From Lineus longissimus (lineage: Eukaryota > Nemertea > Pilidiophora > Heteronemertea > Lineidae): a DNA stretch of 64,000 bases. Made by a program: the position numbers and the translations under genes. The notes under the pieces are model-generated. The model saw only the letters and a program-made list of their open reading frames with translations, had not been told where the DNA came from and searched no databases. Positions 50,016 through 61,913 of this stretch are shown here, piece by piece. Position 1 is the first letter of the stretch. Each line of letters begins with the position of its first letter. Location: contig NC_088314.1 of assembly GCF_910592395.1 (NCBI RefSeq), forward strand, positions 9,174,001 to 9,238,000, given 5' to 3'.

Positions 50016-52408
50016 CAAGCTTTTCGAAAATTGTGTCACAAAAAAATTTGAAGTCCTGGGGTGACAAAATGTAGAATCCTGACTCTCCGATTATTCTCAG
50101 ATGGGAATTGCGTCAACTGCCTGACCGGGGTTTGAGTTTTTTCTGATTGCTGCGTTACACAGATACTTCAATAAAAAATGGCCCGAAAACATGACCTGAT
50201 CTCTAAATGCAGCAAAAAATAAATCCCATAACTTTGTACAATAAAATCGCATTCATCGTATTAAGGAAATCCCATAAGTATAACATGGCCAGCAGATATC
50301 GCAAAATATGTTTTTTTTGCAGATGCAGTTCCTCCAAGAGGCAAGTACAGATTAATAGATGTGAAAGAAGTTATCGACTATAGTTCGCTCCAAGATGATG
50401 AGAATTGTTTCAAACCACTGTCATTTCTAAATTATTTCCCTAAAATTAATATTTACATCCTTTCTCACCATTTGAACCATTCAAAATTCATTCCGACCAC
50501 AACCACTCCAGAAAAAGGCCCAAGGTCACAGAATAGGAAATGTTACCACATTAACATTGAACACTGGTTTGGCCCGAGGTCACAGAATAGGAAAATGTAC
50601 CACATAAACACCGCACATTGGTTTGGGGCCATTGCACAAATGACATGAAGCACTGCGTCAAAACCAATGAAGCACAATATCGGAACCGTCTGTCGTGAGT
50701 ATGTCATCCTGATGTACTGTTTTGGCATGTGCATTTTGCACAGGGAGCATATGGTCGGAATGAAGTTTTGAATGGATTAACACAGCTGGACATGATGTAA
50801 GATTCATATGTGGTAAGTTGAATCTAAGAGAATCCAAGAGAAAATGTGAAAATGAGGCATGAAAATGAAAAAATTTCTCATCATCTTGGGCCCAGTTAGC
50901 ATGTTTTAATAGCTGATAACATCATGTTGATATATTGTTTCATGTACATCAATGCACATGTAACAACTTGTCAGCATGATGGTAGGAGCTAACATGCTTT
51001 CTAACAACCGGACGCTGGAGTAAACTATAAGAAACAAGTAGTAACATGAATGGACCAAAAGAAACTTTTCATATACTTTCCCAAATTTTACACAGGTCGC
51101 AAAGAAACTGACAAAAGACGGTGAAATACCGATAGCTGGCTATGAATACATAAGAATCCGCATTGACACGGGAAGGATCAGCCGTATGGAGCCGTTCCCA
51201 TCATGACGGTATTCAATATTGGCAAAGGGATAAACGTAGTATCGTGGCTTGTTATTAAACCATTCTCTGTCGCAACCAATACCGGTTAACAGCAAAGTAA
51301 ATACACATTCTGGATACTTCAAGCCCTAACTACCGAGAATACAAATGCTGGGTACAAAACATTGCCATCTTATGGCAGCTTAATATCAACATCAGCGATT
51401 CTTATCATCATACAACATATAATAAATACAGTCGAAGTGGCGTAAATCATGATGGACAAAGGTACGAGGGGCAATGGTAAGGTTAAGCATTGTTAAGTGG
51501 GTTTGCTGGAAGAATACTAAAAGACCTTGCAAGTGAATAAGTTTGACTTGCGGTCACTCGGTGCAAAATCTATGCGACCTGAAGGTAGTTTTTGATATAT
51601 TGGGCAAGATTATGGACAAGAGTTAACCAGAATTGATTTAAACCAAATGACCACAACATTATTTCTTTGGTAGAGTCCAACAACACAGTTCTTCCAACAA
51701 TAACATTCCTATTTCCCAAGACAGGCCTGCTCAGTAAGTTGGAATGCTGCCCTGATTCCCGGCATGTTCTATATAGATGGCGACAGTGGTACACCTAAAA
51801 CGTGTGAAGTCTTAAAACTTGGCAATACATGCCCACACATATCTCAACATTTCAAATTTTCATTCAAATGAAAGTTTTCAAAAACAATTAATGCGCATCA
51901 ATGCAATACGAATGCAAACGAGATAAACTAACAAAAAAATCTACTAAATTTGCAGCAAAAATTAGGCAGAGATATTCTGCAGCAAGCAAAGGACGGAAAT
52001 CTCATCTACAAAACTCTTGATTAAACATCTCTACAATTTTTGTCGCAATCGGCCTGCTTTGACGATTTCCGCATTGGACATTGTTAGACTTTGATGTTTT
52101 CTTTGATCTACATGTATGGTAGGTTTTTGGCCATTATTTGAGTTTTTCACCAAACCCCTTGCATCAAAGATTAGTGATAGGAATTGCTGCATAAAAAAAT
52201 TGGATTACGAATAGTGGACTATTTTCGAACAAGAACAGAAACAAACAACTCGGATAGGAAAAGACATCTTTTTTTACTCTAAAATCTAGACAAATAATCT
52301 TTGCATAAATAATGCTATCGTGTCAGCAATTCTTCTCAAAAGGGAAGGTAAAGAACCCAATGAACATGTGATTTAATTTGCTACGACCTGCAGTTATCAT
52401 CACATGCT
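50016..52408. other. Mostly featureless; one open stretch with a 54-bp in-frame repeat
   Basis: At 50322-50648 (+) an open frame follows a strong acceptor-like run (tttttttgcag) and begins AVPPRGKYRLIDVKEVIDYS. Near its end two 54-bp units (50517-50570, 50571-50624) repeat in frame, each giving GPRSQNRK...HWFG. I do not recognise the protein. A minus frame at 51570-51794 is open but unrecognised. Nothing else is seen. Confidence 0.3.
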
Positions 52409-52725
52409 ACAACAAGAGGCCCAAGGGCCTGCCACTTAGCAGAAATAAATGGGTCAAATAGTTAAATGAAACGCCCAGGTTCAACTTTGGCTGAAAGATA
52501 TGCTATAGTTACAGTGAAGCTGGTCCATAGACCATGTACTCAAAACTGGCATTACGGTATTTTGCAGAAGAGTTGGTTGCTAAAAATGAATGATTATATG
52601 AGTAAGTTATTTTCAGTAGCTTAAAAATGCACCACCTGGTGGCAGTGAAAGCCCCGACCTGTGCAACCATGAAAAGGAGGTCAAATTAAAAATCTGGGTG
52701 ATACATGTAGGTGTAGCACTGAGGT
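52409..52725 (+). mobile_element. Family H element, 5' fragment
   Basis: Starts with caag + the palindrome AGGCCCAAGGGCCT, a 5' end I know from lophotrochozoan repeats. It then carries family text (accacctggtggca, ggaggtcaaattaaaaatc, gggtgatacat). The 3' hairpin is absent. Confidence 0.6.
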
Positions 52726-53210
52726 TACAATGTTTGGATAATGATAATGATGCCTTTACCACTAAACAACGACACAGACACACTTAGATCTGCTTGCTTC
52801 AGAGCCCTTTCAACAAGGAGCAGATTTAGCTGCTAACAGGTCCCGCCATCAGGCCCCGACCCATACACGCAACAGCATGGTATAGGTCACCCCCAATATA
52901 ATCTCACTTCTTCCTCCACCTCCCCCCCCCTCCAGCTTAGCGTATTTGTAATCCTCAAATTAATCAGTTGGCCAGGCATCTCTCACATCAAGTATCAACT
53001 GAGCAAATTGAAATATTATCCTTGTATTTCTTTGGCAAGTGATTAGTCTGAGTTTTGATAATGCCAAACATTCAAATTAGGGATTTAATATTACACATGA
53101 CACCCTGGCAACTCAATGTCGCATTACCCGCGAACGCACCATATTTATGTGGAGATAACAATCTGATTTGTGTGAGTACCAACAAGGCACCGGAAAAGCT
53201 GAAATAAATA

Positions 53211-54180
53211 CCTTTAAAATTGTGTCCCATGAAATAAAATTGAATAGTGGCATCTGGTTGCTAGTTTAATTCTCCAGACTGTAGTTAAAACAATATGGAG
53301 AAAAAAATTATTTTAGTTTCCTCGGTGGAGCGAAAAACACATTTGTTTTTTGTCATTTGGTCATACTGTTTCGACATTTGCAAAACCACTGTCCGTGTTG
53401 AAATAGATATCTTTAAAGGCCATAACTCCAGGTATTTTGCCATTTTCTGCTGTGAGACGATTTCAAAAGTGTACCTAACACTTTATACAATACAGAAAAC
53501 CAAATGCAATTAGCTCCATCCATTTTGAAGATATAGCCATTTATGTGTTTGACAACTTGATTACCTAATCAGGCTAGCAACTGGCTTGTTAGAGCCAGGC
53601 GGCAGGTTCAGCAAAAGTTGTGATGTAGATCAGGCTATTGCCCTACTTGGGAGGACAAATATCAATGAATGCTCTTAAAATTGATATATGAAGTCTGTTT
53701 TTCATTGACATTCGATATACCCTAAGGTAAGGTAATACAGACAAATTTATACCATTATAGTAAGAAATCAAACATCAGTCTGATCTATGTCAGTAAACTT
53801 GCCGCCTGACTTCACTTAGAAACCTAACCAAGGCTGTTACATAACATGTAAACAAAACAGTTAATCTTGCTTTATCTCTGGACTGGGTGCTTCAATTTTG
53901 ATCAAACTTGATTTAATGCGGAGCTTTAAGTCTACTCTTTGAGGATCTGTACATGTCATGCAATCATAAAAGCAGGAGTCGTGGCCTTTAAAACTGTGTC
54001 TCCTGAAATAAAATTAGTTGCAACAGGTAGGTAGTTGAATTCTCCAGACTGCAGTCAAAACTATCGCAGATTCCTCCACGGAGCGCAAATAAACTTAGTT
54101 TTGGTCATTTTGTCATACTGTTTCGACACTTGCAAAAACGTGTGATTATTTTGTTCAAAGATGTATCCAAAGATTGCCTC
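53211..54180. repeat. Spaced direct duplication (about 775 bp apart)
   Basis: The block 53211-53420 recurs at 53986-54180. Shared text in order: cctttaaaa-tgtgtc, gaaataaaatt, aattctccagact, gagc-aaa-a, ttttgtcat...ggtcat then actgtttcgaca and ttgcaaaa. The spacer is unrelated. Confidence 0.75.
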
Positions 54181-54429
54181 TCTTTAAATAATTTGCAGAA
54201 AAGAGGCATTTTCGTTTTTTTGATACAATGATTGTAGATATCTTCTTTTTTTTTCATCCTTTGATTTCCCATTTTCTAACATAGACCTAGCTGTGACACG
54301 GTTTGTGGACATGATATATATTGTCCGATATGTTCGAAGCAGCTTGTGGGAATACTGATTAATGGCCATGTTGTGTAAGGAAGACTTAAGGTTAAGCCCT
54401 TCACTCAATCATGAGAGATTGCCATGTCT

Positions 54430-54492
54430 GTCTGTGATCTGGTGGCTTGGCTCTCTAGAATAGTGGTCAAGAGGTGCCTGGTTCGAACTCGT
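54430..54492 (+). repeat. tRNA-like SINE head
   Basis: An A-box-like tggtggcttggctctctag is followed about 30 bases on by a B box, GGTTCGAACTC. There are no intact acceptor or anticodon stems. It lies about 150 bp upstream of the LINE fragment. Confidence 0.5.
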
Positions 54493-54636
54493 AAATCAGC
54501 GTGATATTCTAGGCAAGTCTTGACAATTGCCCTTCCAGCTTGGCCCGTTGGTTGTGAAAGATTAGATCATGCACTAACACCCATTTTTTTTTCTGAGATT
54601 TCTCTAACCTGTACCTTCTCTACATTGTTGTGAAGT

Positions 54637-55205
54637 TTGGTGCCATACCGTACTCATAATGTACTCTTGCCAGATATTGTGCAGGATTGTTGTATGAAGT
54701 CACAACTGGAGAAAAGGTTTGTCAAGTTTATACATGGACTGAGGGTTTCAGAGAATAAGTTCGTTCGGGTCAGTGCTCAGTTAATCACCTCTGGGTCAAA
54801 GTCGCCAATAGGGAAAGTTTTACTACTATTTTTAACCATCATACTTGGGTAGATATCAGGTTCCAGATCTGAGGACAATGTTGAGGGATTTAAACAGGGA
54901 GAATAATAGAAACGGGCAAAACATGGTGGCTTCTCAGATTAGGGAATTAATGGTTATGCGTGAAGAAGGCTGGAACTTTCTGAATACAGAAGAAATTAAG
55001 GAACTGTTAGTATTTTTATGTACGGGTTAATTGTCATCTGATGTGGACTTGTGTTCCGCCGGTTAAGAAATCTCTATGTACTTATGTCTCGGGTGTGTAT
55101 TATGATTTTGTATCTTGCACTCGCACCTTGCAAGTGATTGTTATCTGCACTATTTGTAATTCTCTGTACTACAGTACGAAATAAACATATGTATATAAAT
55201 ATATT
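54637..55205 (+). pseudogene. CR1/L2-like LINE, 3' end of ORF2 with frameshift
   Basis: The first frame (54640-54852) reads VPYRTHNVLLPDIVQDCC, then QLEKRFVKFIHGL..., which fits the C-terminal region of CR1/L2-type non-LTR ORF2 proteins (P-x-R-T-H-x-x-L-L-P-x-I, then RFxKF). The protein continues one base out of frame from 54845 to 55030 and ends with the usual tail IRELMVMREEGWNFL then EELLVFLCTG-like sequence and a stop; here the text is TEEIKELLVFLCTG. About 170 bp of 3' UTR with aataaa follows, to near 55205. A stop lies just upstream, so the copy is 5'-truncated as well as frameshifted, and dead. Confidence 0.7.
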
Positions 55206-55800
55206 GTTGTGAAGATTGGTATAAATTCGGCCAGTAGTTTTCTCGTTCTCGGGGATTCCATCACATCTTACCTTTGCTTGGTCATGGCCTTATTATAAAA
55301 GTGGTCTAAAATGATTTTTTTAAATTTATTTCTAGGGGGACAGGTAAATATTAAGGTGAAAAGTGCACAATGGCACCCCTAGAGGCGGCACGGTGCCAAG
55401 CCCTCTTAAATATACCTTGACTAAGCACTAAAGAACCTTCATCTATGAAGGTTACACCACTTGATGAATCAATCAGCTATCCCAACATCTTTGATCAAAC
55501 GGAATCCACCCAAAACAACCTGCAACAAACGCAAATGAAACCCTACTAAATCATTTGCGATGCTTAAAGATCTTTGTTCTACACGCTAGGAAAAAAGCTG
55601 GGTTTTTAATAACCATCTGCTTTCCTCTTCGTAGTAATCCTTTCGCGGTGATCGGTTGCGCAACATGAGTTTATCGAAGACTAGTCGATGATGAGAACTA
55701 TTGTTCGTTTCACCTTTGGTTAGTAGCGTAAGGTTTCCAGAATAGAAGTATGGACTTCCCAGCGAGTATGGCACACCATGACAAACAGCCAGTGCAATTC

Positions 55801-55874
55801 AAGGGTCGACCATAGGCAACACTATTTTGGCTAGAACAAAATGGTGCATTGGTGGTGCCTATGGTCAACCCTTA
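55801..55874. mobile_element. Minimal copy of the GGGTTGACC MITE family (M2)
   Basis: Almost nothing but two facing ends: aagggtcgaccataggcaac...attttggctagaac, then aaaatggtgc..., and ggtggtgcctatggtcaacc followed by ctta. At 74 bp it is a near-pure hairpin. Larger relatives are at 21714-21913 and 31629-31824. Confidence 0.75.
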
Positions 55875-56271
55875 ACTCATCTAGCCCAGCTTTGCCATTT
55901 GGTATCTAAGGTAGTGTCACCAGACAAACATAACGAAATTGAACGAGCAAATTTCAAAAAGATGATATTACTTCTCTTAAAAATTTTCTGACCGACACCA
56001 ATAGTTTCTAAGCTAAAAGTCCTTTCTTCTGACATGTCTCAGCGACAGAAAAAAGCACTAGCAATTAACTCGGCAGAACAACTTGATGGGAAAATAGGAA
56101 AAACACCACCTCGACATCTGCAAGGTGTCGGCCAGTAACAATGTGTCAGCCGACCTAAAGTACATCGGCTCATTTGTTAATCATTGAAGAGATCATGATT
56201 CGACATAATGGACGATAGCCATCAGTTTGGTCAAATAGACCAATCATGTCCAAAAACCTGCTCAATTGACA

Positions 56272-56518
56272 TTAAAGGGGTACGCCGTTTGTATTTACTG
56301 GTGGTCCAGGAAAATAGAAAATGCGGTTACACACAGTGCTGTAGAACAGTTTATTTATGCATACAAATTTGCTGAAATATGGTATTTATAACATTTGTGT
56401 ATCCGTCTACACAACAACAATGCTGAAATTTATGTTACATACATTGTATCAACTCAATTGGAAATTTTCAAATTCAATTACAAATTTTAAAAAATTGACG
56501 AACGACATTGGGCTTTAA
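56272..56518 (+). mobile_element. TTAA-flanked MITE (T1), near-complete copy
   Basis: Runs from TTAA + aggggtacgccg to gggct + TTAA (247 bp). Family landmarks in order: ggtggtccaggaaaatag, a cacacagtgc block, tctacacaacaacaatgctg, and ttttcaaattcaattacaaa. A TTAA at both ends is the target signature of piggyBac-type insertion. Confidence 0.8.
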
Positions 56519-56519
56519 C

Positions 56520-57805
56520 AGGGACGGGAAAAATTGTGACCACATACAAATAGTTTGAGTGGCCAAGCAAATGTGTCCGCATCAATTTTTTGGAAACGAA
56601 AAACAGTCACTCTCACAATAAAAACTGCCTACAAACTCATTTATAAGTTGTTAATTGCTCAGAATTGTCCACCTGAAACAGCTTCTGGACAAATCCCACA
56701 CTTAATACATCATCGAAGTGACAAGCTTTTGCAAAAAATTGCAGTCATAACAGGAAGACATTCTGGCCAAAATTTAAAAATCGACATCATTGTTAACTCG
56801 ATCTTTTACCAAGCTAGCTCTAGGCATTTCGATTTTTAAAATTTCTAGTTTTTCTGTAAAAGCGTTTGCCTGTTGGTGCACTTCAGTCATGGCCTCCTTA
56901 TCAAATTCCAAGATCCAACCCTGGACTTGGCAAATTTTTTTTCAGACATATCTGTGTACATAGCCCGAGGGCAATCTGGCAATCTAGCAGTCTATCAACC
57001 ATGTTATGCCACGAATCTTCATTTATCCCTCATCTGGGGCACAATTCCTTATTCATAGTATCACATAATAGAGTAAGGAACATTAAGTCCCTTGCCTACG
57101 GGAAAACTAAACACTCAAAAGCTGTCCAAATTATAGAAAAAACTATCCCTCACATAAATACATACATAACATAAGCGGATATCATAAGACGGTTTACTGT
57201 AGAAGAGAATATAGTCGCAGCATAAAATGTTCGCGAATGCTGGGTGATGGACATATTTGCGGCAGAATGCATTTGCGGGTCAATATTTTTTGGCAATGAA
57301 AAAGAGGTATATTTTTACCAAGAGCTCCTATCAGTGAATAGGTGTCTCAAATCCACGGACAACAGCTAGGTCTAAACCTATAGAACACAAAGATGAGCAT
57401 TAATTAGGCAAAAGTCATTGAAGAGGTACACGTGGAATTTGTGTTAGATTTAATTATGATAAGTTCTAATTGGATGCACAGGGTATACAAGGTCTCTAGT
57501 TACTTTCCTCTTTAAATATATGGTTTCATGATCTGATTCTGACATAGGGCCTTACTGGATGCAATGCCTGTGGAAACATGGCAACAATGACATGGAAGTC
57601 TAGCTGAAACGCAAGAGATTTTCGCGGCAGAGTATTTTCCCGAGCATGACCTACTCTTCTATTCTACAGACTATGTCACCCTGGGCGTGTTCCGGAATGA
57701 CATTCAGAGTCATACTGATACAAAGAATACATCGCTCGCAATATGAAGAGCTCCAAGTAGAAATATCCATAAGTAACTGCTTTTCATCTTGAGAAAAATC
57801 AGAAT
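56520..57805. other. No gene recognised
   Basis: Two plus-strand open frames of 94 and 102 codons (56555-56839, 56866-57174) match nothing I know and lack splice or start context. A tttactgtagaagag and cgcggcagaatg patch near 57190-57270 resembles MITE remnants, but no second end is seen. Confidence 0.4.
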
Positions 57806-57951
57806 GAGGAAAACTTTCTGGTTTTTATTACATGCAGCACCTCAAGCTGAATCAGTCTTGAAAATAGGCCAGCAAGGTGACGAAAACTTTCTTGTTTTTA
57901 TTACATGCAGCACCTTGAGCTGCAACATTCCTGAAAATAGGCCAGCGAGAA
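57806..57951. repeat. Tandem duplication, two 73-bp units
   Basis: The second unit starts exactly 73 bases after the first. Both contain gaaaactttct, gtttttattacatgcagcac and gaaaataggccagc. It is one of the better conserved duplications in the window. Confidence 0.85.
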
Positions 57952-58284
57952 CAATCGTACCAAAAGTTTTCTATTCAGATTTTGCTCTCTGAAGAGGAGG
58001 GGAAAGGGGAGTATCTGTCACAGCACACCACCATAAAAGGCAATATTCCCATTCTCTTGATACCGATTTTGGCCAAATTCTGAATCCTACTAAAATGTTT
58101 TGCTGACAGACACTCTAGTCTAATTCGGCATGTAATTTCATATATTTTGGCCTAAAAAAATACATTTGACCTGAGTGCTTCAGGGGTCGTTTAGGAAAAC
58201 TTCAATCAATATATTAGGAAGCACTTTTGTCATCCGGATTAGGTCATTCAAGGGAAAATCTTTTCTGTTAAATTTTTGCAAATC

Positions 58285-58432
58285 TCTTGCCTTATCTCTT
58301 GTCCATCCCGATTTTTTCAGTTGTTGTTCCTCTGTCGGATGACCAACCAGCACAATCAGAAAGATCATACATTCGGGCTCGAACTTGCAACCTTTCGTTC
58401 ACGTGGCAGATACCTAAATCACTTGGCCATGG
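58285..58432 (-). repeat. tRNA-derived SINE (head region)
   Basis: On the minus strand there is an A box TGGCCAAGTGATTTAGG (58413-58429) and a B box GGTTGCAAGTTCGAGCCC (58375-58392), spaced as in a tRNA (Leu/Ser-like). The segment continues into an unrelated body. The stems are not intact enough for a functional tRNA, so this is a SINE head. Confidence 0.7.
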
Positions 58433-59214
58433 GATCTGTAAATTTTGTGCTATTACTGGAAGTAAAACATGTCAAAACACTTTCTCCTCCAATGATGTTG
58501 AAAATATTTGTTGTAAATAAGTAGAGATCTCTTTTAGGAGTGTATTTCAGATCTCAACCAAAACAAACAATGAAAGGATTTTTTAAGAAATGTTCATTTG
58601 GGCTCCATAACATACGGAGTAATTCCGCATTTCGGATTCAGAGTACCACTTCATCCGGTAGGGACATCGGATCTTAGCAATTCGATATCTCATTCACAGA
58701 AAACTAAGTCCATTACTAACTGAAGAGCTAAACACACAAATGCCATCCTCAGGAAGAAATCATCTGCGTCCCCCAGAAAACGATGATATTACAAACTGCT
58801 CTAATGGAATTTAAAGATTTTTTAGCCACTTTTGCCGCATCTTCGAAACTAGCGTCATTTGGCTGTCAGTAACTGTCAGATGAAGATGGAATATTTCTAT
58901 TATTGTGTCGATTCCACGCGCCAATCTTATTTCCTCGGATAATGGAATCTTTAAAATAGATCATTGACAGATCATAAATTGAGACCTCGATTGCAACGCT
59001 GCATATCTTATACACAGGGCCTTGCTTTAAGGCCAGCGGTCTTGATTTTTTTCATCACCACAATGTGTGATTGAGTTGCACTCACTGTGTTGGAGTTGGC
59101 AGAACGAAGAGTTTTCGAATCAATTATTATTTCTTGGTGTGACCAAGTTGAAATTCATGCCTCACTGTTGGGTGGAGTTTAAAATGATTTTCATTGAAAC
59201 CAACAAATAGAGGA

Positions 59215-59799
59215 ATGACCTCATACATTGTACACGAATGACTTTTCATAACTTAAGTCAAGAAAATGCTATTCCGAAGGTTAGTCACCAATAAGTCAAA
59301 AGAGACCAAATCAATTAATTTAAATGACCAACCGTATAAAACATCAGAAGGACCTCATATGTCATGATTGAGGAAAAGGCTGGGTAAGACCAAAGAAAAT
59401 GCTATTTTAAAGGTCAGCCTCTGATGACAATGAATGATTCAAAAGGAACCAAATCAAATACATGTTGAGACCTAAAAGACCTTCCGTATGAAACATGAAG
59501 ATGGCCGCCTGGAGCCCAGAAAGTAGGTCAAATGGCGATGATTTTTGGTGTCAAGTCACGTCATAAGACATCCTCAAACCAAGTTTCAACTTTCTAGACT
59601 CAATAGTGAGCAAACGTGCCCCTATTGTTGACGGACGACGGACGGACCCACGGATGACGGACGGCCCCACGGACGACGGACGAACCCATGGACGACGGAC
59701 GGACCCACGGACAACGGACGGACCCATGGGCGACGGATGGACAGACGACGAATGACGGACAAGACGTGACGACATAAGCTCACCCATGTGAGCTCAAAA
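59215..59799 (+). mobile_element. Family H element with GGACGACGGACGG tandem tract
   Basis: The 3' end is the hairpin AGCTCACccATGTGAGCT followed by caaaa. Before it (59630-59755) lies a degenerate tract of gacggacgacgg / acccacgga units. Upstream is the family phrase accaagtttcaactttct...aaacgtgcccc. It contains a diverged internal duplication (near 59265 and 59395). The 5' boundary is uncertain. Long reading frames over the tract are repeat artefacts. Confidence 0.65.
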
Positions 59800-59934
59800 T
59801 GACCTCATATGACTAAAGCGTCAAGGAAAGGTCGGAGAACAACTAACGAAATGCCCCCATTTGTCACTATTTAACACGTCAAATGACACGGAAAGGTCCC
59901 CCCTTTGATTATCAACTCAAGGTGTTGAGGTATT

Positions 59935-60190
59935 TCATAATTTTTGAGTAGGTGGACGTGCGTAAGGTCAGGTTTTGTCCAATGGAAAAAAAGTGTCTTC
60001 TTCATTGTCTTGTCCTTGAAAGACTCAACAAACAACATTTGCAAAACTGGTAGTTCAAAGTTCGTAATTTAAGATGTTTAATAACTTGTGAGTAGACGTT
60101 GGCGTCTAAGGTCAGGTTTTGTTCAACATATTCAAGGCAGAAAGGAATCTTCTTTTTAGACTTGCGTCTTTTCCTTTGAAACATTCATAC
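59935..60190. repeat. Tandem duplication, two units of about 140 bp
   Basis: Both units read gagtag...g-acg then taaggtcaggttttgt, then about 50 bp later tgtcttgtcctttgaaa-like text (first 59935-60030, second 60080-60190). The similarity is clear but diverged. Confidence 0.6.
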
Positions 60191-60540
60191 AGTATGTACG
60201 ATCTTGCATAATTCGTCCCCGATTGTGACAGCAAGGTTTGAAGGCGTACATCGAACGGCTTTATCCTTTAGAGCGCTCTCTTTCAAAATTGTACCTTGAT
60301 CTTTCTCCATAAAAGCATTCTATTTATGATGTGCTGTCTAAAAATATGCCTGTATTCACGTTAGGTCGAGATTCTGGTGTGTTGGCTAATTTATCCGGGT
60401 GTCTGTTTATCCAGTGGGTTTCTTGATCTAATTGTGTGATTGATAATAGAGCTGTTATAAGCTGGATAGGATGTCACAAAGACCCATGTGGCTTTTTCAG
60501 TCTTTGTGTATTTGCCGTAGGAAATCCTTCCATTTGTCAG

Positions 60541-60657
60541 AAGCAGACAACCAAAGCAGACGACGTCATTTCTGAATCATACGACGACGATGACAGAAAC
60601 GTTACAATAATGAATTATATTGTTTATACATTGAATGAAAAAATAACTAAGTAATGT
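60541..60657 (+). other. Exon-like open stretch, unrecognised
   Basis: After an acceptor-like run (ccttccatttgtcag) the frame reads KQTTKADDVISESYDDDDR, then NVTIMNYIVYTLNEKITK, then TAA. The acidic stretch and clean acceptor look like a terminal exon, but I do not recognise a family and there is no supporting neighbouring exon. It is on the opposite strand to MON2. It may be chance. Confidence 0.15.
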
Positions 60658-60721
60658 GTTATATAGATCACTCCTTTTTTGGTTGCATCACTTGTTGTTT
60701 TTGATGATGCATTTCAATGTT

Positions 60722-61065
60722 GATTCTGAAATGTTGGCTGCTGATTCTGTGAAAAGGTGCACCAGCCAATATTGTTTACTTCTGAATCAGAAACCGGTCT
60801 TATGCAATTTCCTTCTTTATAATCTCTTCTATCCTTTTTTGGTGAAAAAAAAAGAGTGGGTGATTTTTTAACGAGAGACAAATACAACTGAAATTGGAGG
60901 GTGATTTTGAAATGTTGGCTACTGATTCTGTTGAAAGGTGCAGCAGCATGATATTGTTTACTTCAGAATCAGAAACCAGTTTTATGCAATTTCCTTCTTT
61001 ATAATATCTTTTATACTTTTATGGTGAAAAAAGAGTGGGTGAGTCTAATACAACTGAACCTGTAA
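60722..61065. repeat. Tandem duplication, two units of about 181 bp
   Basis: Unit 1 (60722-60902) and unit 2 (60903-61065) share gaaatgttggct, ctgattctgt, tgtttactt, gaatcagaaacc, tgcaatttccttcttta and gtgaaaaa...gagtgggtga in the same order. They differ by scattered substitutions and small indels. Confidence 0.85.
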
Positions 61066-61108
61066 GGTTAATGATACTGTTTATTTCTTTGATCGATGAA
61101 TTGAATGA

Positions 61109-61685
61109 AATGGTCCAGGGACCATGTGCTCACCTCGGGTAATGTAATGCATGTCATTTGCGGTGGATATGAGGAGAACAGTTTCTGGCTAGTTTCAGTT
61201 CACCAGTTTTGATTCCATTGAATAATATCGTTCTTCTCGGCTCAATGGCACAAAAGAAAATTATCGGTACCATCTAAGTAAAGCATTTTGGTTATAAAGT
61301 TGACTAAATCGCAGGGTTATTGAAGATTGTACATCAGATGGAAATTGTTTGACATGTGTTGGATTTTCAAGATGGCAGCATGGCGGCCATATTTGTCATG
61401 GGATTTGACTGAAAATTGGGGATATCGATAAGAGTACATAGAAACATAACCACATGAAGTTTGGTTTCAATCCGATCATTAGTTTCTGAGTAATAGGACT
61501 TTGTTTAATTTTCAAGATGGCCGCCTGGCGGCCATATTGGTAGATAGATTTGACTGAAAATCAGGGATGTAGTAGAGAGTGCAGAGATATACAATCACAT
61601 GAAATTTGGTTGCAATCTGACTTTGTTTAATTTTCAAGATGGCTGCCTGGCGCCCATATTTGAAGTCCGAGAGGTGAGCTAAAAA
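61109..61685 (+). mobile_element. Hairpin-capped interspersed element (family H), about 580 bp
   Basis: Starts with the palindrome TGGTCCAGGGACCA followed by tgtgctcacctc and ends with gagaggtgagctaaaaa. Inside are three direct copies of a 'ttttcaagatggc' + GCC-rich + 'catatt' block, near 61368, 61515 and 61635. Same ends as the element at 48879-50015. No coding capacity. Confidence 0.7.
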
Positions 61686-61913
61686 CCTCACCCGGTCTTG
61701 TTCTTTTGGTGTATTTTTCATGAAAGAGGGTGTTCTTGGTTGACATAGTGTGTTTTTGTTGTTGAACATGTTGGGGGTCCTATTGAATCCCTTGCCCCTA
61801 AAAAGTCCTTGATGTTATGTGCAAGGCAAAGACCTTTCGTCTATAACTTTGTACTTGGTGGTTGAAAATCTTGCAAACTTGTTAAGGGATCTCTGAATCA
61901 GGAATCGGGGAAC

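Noticed and set aside
59551-59787. Ser/Val/Arg-repeat open frame, minus strand
   Set aside because: Reading through the GGACGACGGACGG tandem tract.
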